Origin: WYEG01 sp049414625
GTDB taxonomy: Bacteria; Desulfobacterota; Thermodesulfobacteria; Thermodesulfobacteriales; Thermodesulfobacteriaceae
NCBI GenBank assembly: GCA_049414625.1
Contig: JBMSAU010000057.1
Span: forward strand, 1-8,126
DNA length: 8,126 nucleotides
Direction: 5' to 3'
Both the position numbers and the translations under genes were made by a program. Below are positions 6,467-8,126 of this stretch, one piece after another. The notes below the pieces were generated by a model. The model saw nothing but the letters and a program-made list of their open reading frames with translations. It searched no databases and was not told the DNA's origin. Each line of letters starts with the position of its first letter. Position 1 is the stretch's first letter.

Positions 6467-7240
6467 TTACTTGTAGGTCTTAGTATATCTTGCACCTTCA
6501 TTATATATAAAATCTATAAGTTTTTTAACTCTTTCTGTAGGTTCTCCCTTGGTAATCAAAGTTATGTCCCTAATTAACTCCGGTATTTGAGGGACTTTAA
6601 CCCTTTCATCAACTGCTCCCCAAGAAGAGATGCCAATGGCTTCAGGAAAATTGGCTATAGTTTCTTTTATCTCTTCAACGGTGTTAACTTCCATAATGTC
6701 ACCGTTGACTTTTTCGTTATCTAAAAAGAACTCGGTAAAGAGCTTATTTGTTCCAGGTATGAGCCTGCCCCAAACAATGAGAATAGGAGAATCTTTCCCG
6801 CCCACTTCTTGCCAATTGCGAATTTTGCCTGTAAATATGCCTTTAATTTGTTCTTTAGAAAGTTTGTTGACCGGATTTTCTTTGTTCAAAAGAACTACAA
6901 TGCGGTCTTTTCCAAGATGGAATTTTTTGTAACTTTCAGGATTTTTGACCTCAAGGTTGTTCTTTTTTAAAAGGTCGACCCATTGGTCAAAGGTTAGACC
7001 TGCAGCTGCGGCTTCTACCTCCCCACTTTCTAAAGCTTTAAAAGCGTTCACTGGGCCTGAAGGAATAATGATAAGCTTTATTCCCGTTTTCTCTTCAAAG
7101 GGTAATTTTATCGGTTTTAACACATTTTCAACCGGTGCTGCACCTCCAGCAACATATAAAGTTTCAGCATATCCTATGCTAATACAAAGGAAAATAAAAC
7201 TTATAAGAAATTTGCCCACAAGTAAAAATCTAAGTTTCAT
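6467..7240 (-). CDS. PstS-like periplasmic binding protein, first of three
   Basis: This 257-residue secreted substrate-binding protein has a signal peptide with basic MKLR, a hydrophobic core, and likely cleavage after GYA (residue 25). The mature protein starts LYVAGGAAPVEN, then FEEKTGIKLIIIPSGP, the PstS-like first domain. KLSKEQIKGIFTGKIRNWQE (126-145) is the clearest family block. PGTNKLF (162-168) sits at the phosphate-loop position SGTxxxF with Pro for Ser, and EAIGISSWG closes the second domain. It is shorter than many true PstS proteins, and no pstC, pstA, pstB or phoU accompanies it, so phosphate import is doubtful; a sensory or scavenging role is possible. It is first in a three-gene unit. 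Its promoter lies 16 bp upstream of the ATG, leaving a leader of only about 9 nt and no Shine-Dalgarno site. The family is secure, the ligand unknown. Confidence 0.85.
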   Translation of the reverse strand: MKLRFLLVGKFLISFIFLCISIGYAETLYVAGGAAPVENVLKPIKLPFEEKTGIKLIIIPSGPVNAFKALESGEVEAAAAGLTFDQWVDLLKKNNLEVKNPESYKKFHLGKDRIVVLLNKENPVNKLSKEQIKGIFTGKIRNWQEVGGKDSPILIVWGRLIPGTNKLFTEFFLDNEKVNGDIMEVNTVEEIKETIANFPEAIGISSWGAVDERVKVPQIPELIRDITLITKGEPTERVKKLIDFIYNEGARYTKTYK

Positions 7241-7255
7241 AAATTCTATTTTAAT

Positions 7256-7283
7256 TTTATAATTAGCTTGTTTAAAAAGTCAA
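7256..7283 (-). promoter_or_regulatory. Sigma-70-type promoter of the three binding-protein genes
   Basis: Read on the minus strand, TTGACT (7283-7278) is followed after 16 bp by TATAAA (7261-7256). The expected start, near 7249, leaves a leader of about 9 nt before the ATG at 7240, too short for a normal ribosome site. The layout is almost identical to the promoter at 112-139, with the same spacer length and the same -10 box. Confidence 0.7.
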
Positions 7284-7299
7284 GAGAGAATTTGTTCAA

Positions 7300-7332
7300 T
7301 TTTGGTAAACTGTAGGTTTTATTCTCATTAAT
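7300..7332. repeat. Left terminal inverted repeat of the IS relic (imperfect)
   Basis: This arm begins TTTTGGTAAACTG (7300-7312) and ends TCTCATTAAT (7323-7332). The reverse complement of 8027-8061 begins TTTTGGGTAACTTG and ends with the identical TCTCATTAAT. The two conserved ends flank a less conserved middle that differs by about 2 bp in length. AT-richness makes each short match weak alone, but both occur in the right order and on the right sides of the transposase pieces. Confidence 0.5.
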
Positions 7333-8057
7333 ATTTTTATTTTTTTTTCTTTTTTTAAATTTTAGAAACTCTTATAGCGCCCTTTTCATTGTATAAAAAT
7401 TTTTTTCGGAGAGAACATGGAAGACCCCAGATTTAATCACTTCAAACCTCACTTGGCCTTCTTGAGTTTAACCTCTCATTCAGTGTTAATCTTCCAAGCT
7501 GATTAATCGTATAAATAAACCATTTTATCTCTTTTGGATACCTCAAAAAGATCAATAAGGTAATAAGGAATACGCTGTATCCTTCTATTTTTTCATTACC
7601 TTAACTACTTAGAAACTTAGAATATATCTGCCCCATCTTCCCCTTAATCTTAATATCTCTTCCTTTTCTTTTTTTATTCTTTGCGAGCACCTTCTTTAAA
7701 GAATTCCAGAATTCCTTTTCTCACCCGAGGCACCCTTACCCCCTTCATTTCTTCTAAAGCTGTGAGGAGATCCATGCTATAAAAACCGTTAGCATAATCT
7801 TTTGTCTTTTCAAGGGAATTTTTCTTTCTTCAAGCCTAAGCACTTTTAATAGTGGTTTGATTAATGCCTTTACTAACTGTTGGAAAACCCTAAAAGTTTC
7901 TTTTGGAGTTGGGAGTTTAATTTGTTTGGTTGTTTCATGAGTGCTTCCCTTTCTTTTAAGTGATTTAAGTTCGATATTTCTTGAGGAAGCTCCCGTGCCT
8001 TTTTTTTGTCCTCTCAAGTTATAACAATTAATGAGACACTACCATGTCAAGTTACCC
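7304..8057 (-). mobile_element. Decayed, internally deleted IS256/Mutator-family insertion sequence
   Basis: The region holds transposase pieces on the minus strand and is bordered by imperfect inverted repeats (7300-7332 and 8027-8061). The span of about 750 bp is roughly half of a complete IS256-type element (about 1.3-1.4 kb), so the catalytic middle is missing. I see no convincing 8-9 bp target duplication at the edges. The element is dead and cannot move by itself. It accounts for most of the 865 bases after the binding-protein promoter. Confidence 0.6.
7372..7938 (-). pseudogene. IS256/Mutator-family transposase remnant
   Basis: The pieces lie in several frames. An N-terminal ATG frame (7938 onward, MKQPNKLNSQ) stops early. 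The sense continues in another frame through PTPKETFRVFQQLVKALIKP, and then in a third as DYANGFYSMDLLTALEEM and VRVPRVRKG, ending at TAA 7674-7676. This equals the family pattern Y-x-N-G-[YF]-x-x-[DR]-L-x-T followed by L-R-V-P-R-x-R. After a gap, a C-terminal piece (about 7600-7442) reads RYPKEIKWFIYTINQLGRL, the family's P-x-E-[IL]-[RK]-x-x-I-Y-T-T-N-x-x-E-R-L. It continues in a shifted frame as FEVIKSGVF and SEKNFY to a stop at 7372-7374. The DDE catalytic core between the two pieces is gone. At least three frame changes plus this deletion make it a pseudogene. The 87-residue open frame at 7754-8017 is only a by-product of these shifts. Confidence 0.7.
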
Positions 8058-8061
8058 AAAA
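8027..8061. repeat. Right terminal inverted repeat of the IS relic (imperfect)
   Basis: ATTAATGAGA (8027-8036) is the exact inverse of TCTCATTAAT at 7323-7332. The outer end (8048-8061) is the inverse of TTTTGGGTAACTTG and pairs with the outer end of the left arm. It lies upstream of the transposase N-terminal piece, as expected for the 5' end of an IS256-type element. Confidence 0.5.
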
Positions 8062-8084
8062 GTCTAAAAATTAATGTCAGGTTA
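8044..8084. repeat. Two 11-bp direct repeats spaced 30 bp apart
   Basis: ATGTCAAGTTA (8044-8054) and ATGTCAGGTTA (8074-8084) differ at one base and start 30 bp apart. The first lies in the right inverted-repeat arm of the IS relic and the second just outside it. They could be transposase-binding subrepeats, a relic of a second element end, or chance. Confidence 0.35.
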
Positions 8085-8126
8085 TTTCTGAAGATTGCAC
8101 AACTTAACTTTATATTTCTTAGGGGA
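8062..8126. other. Edge sequence with no recognisable gene
   Basis: Apart from the second 11-bp repeat copy (8074-8084), I see no open frame, promoter or structured RNA in these last bases. The window ends too soon to tell what lies beyond the IS relic. Confidence 0.5.

Noticed and set aside
4905..7240. The three tandem genes as a CRISPR-like or other repeat array
   Set aside because: The similarity is at protein-motif level among diverged paralogues; there are no regular DNA repeats.
6630..7262. Two plus-strand open frames (100 and 105 residues) opposite the first binding-protein gene
   Set aside because: Low-complexity Ser/Pro/Phe-rich composition typical of antisense frames. The minus-strand gene has a full signal peptide and family motifs.
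7333..7365. Long T-rich run as a terminator or origin element
   Set aside because: No GC-rich stem precedes the run on either strand and no iterons are visible. It fits decayed IS sequence.
7754..8017. 87-residue minus-strand open frame as a gene of its own
   Set aside because: It changes sense where the neighbouring frames pick up IS256-type transposase motifs, so it is a product of frameshifts within a dead transposase.

Overview
The window is AT-rich bacterial DNA with tightly packed genes, Lys/Glu/Ile-rich proteins and perfect-looking sigma-70 promoters. A multihaem-type CxxCH sensor, a bacteriohaemerythrin, periplasmic binding proteins with Sec signals and an IS256-type transposase relic suggest a Gram-negative anaerobe or microaerophile. 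The protein style (short loops, charged helices) fits a thermophile such as the Thermodesulfobacteriota, but this assignment is an inference from general impression only.

Left half, plus strand (1-4899): the tail of an upstream gene (1-84) is followed by a strong promoter (TTGACA-16-TATAAA). Then come four co-directional genes: a single-domain bacteriohaemerythrin (173-562), a membrane sensor with a periplasmic c-type haem domain (583-2268), a bacterial dynamin-like GTPase (2277-4265) and a small partner protein with a hydrophobic hairpin (4255-4899). Gaps are 20 bp, 8 bp and an 11-bp overlap, so they look like one transcription unit. Together they suggest an O2/redox/diatomic-gas sensing module tied to membrane remodelling or protection. 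The link between the parts is inferred from gene order only.

Middle, minus strand (4905-7240): three tandem, divergent PstS-like periplasmic binding proteins are driven by a second promoter of the same form (TTGACT-16-TATAAA). No ABC permease or ATPase is present in the window. This unit converges on the dynamin unit, with only 5 bp between the two stop codons and no convincing terminator.

Right end (7262-8126): there is no intact gene. It holds the decayed and internally deleted remains of an IS256/Mutator-family insertion sequence read on the minus strand. N-terminal and C-terminal transposase pieces are recognisable in several frames, and imperfect inverted repeats of about 33-35 bp border them. 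The last 65 or so bases show no gene.

The most unusual points are the grouping of haemerythrin, haem sensor and dynamin pair, the degenerate zinc-binding-type (CZB-like) tail of the sensor with no recognised output domain, and the cluster of three solute-binding proteins without a transporter.
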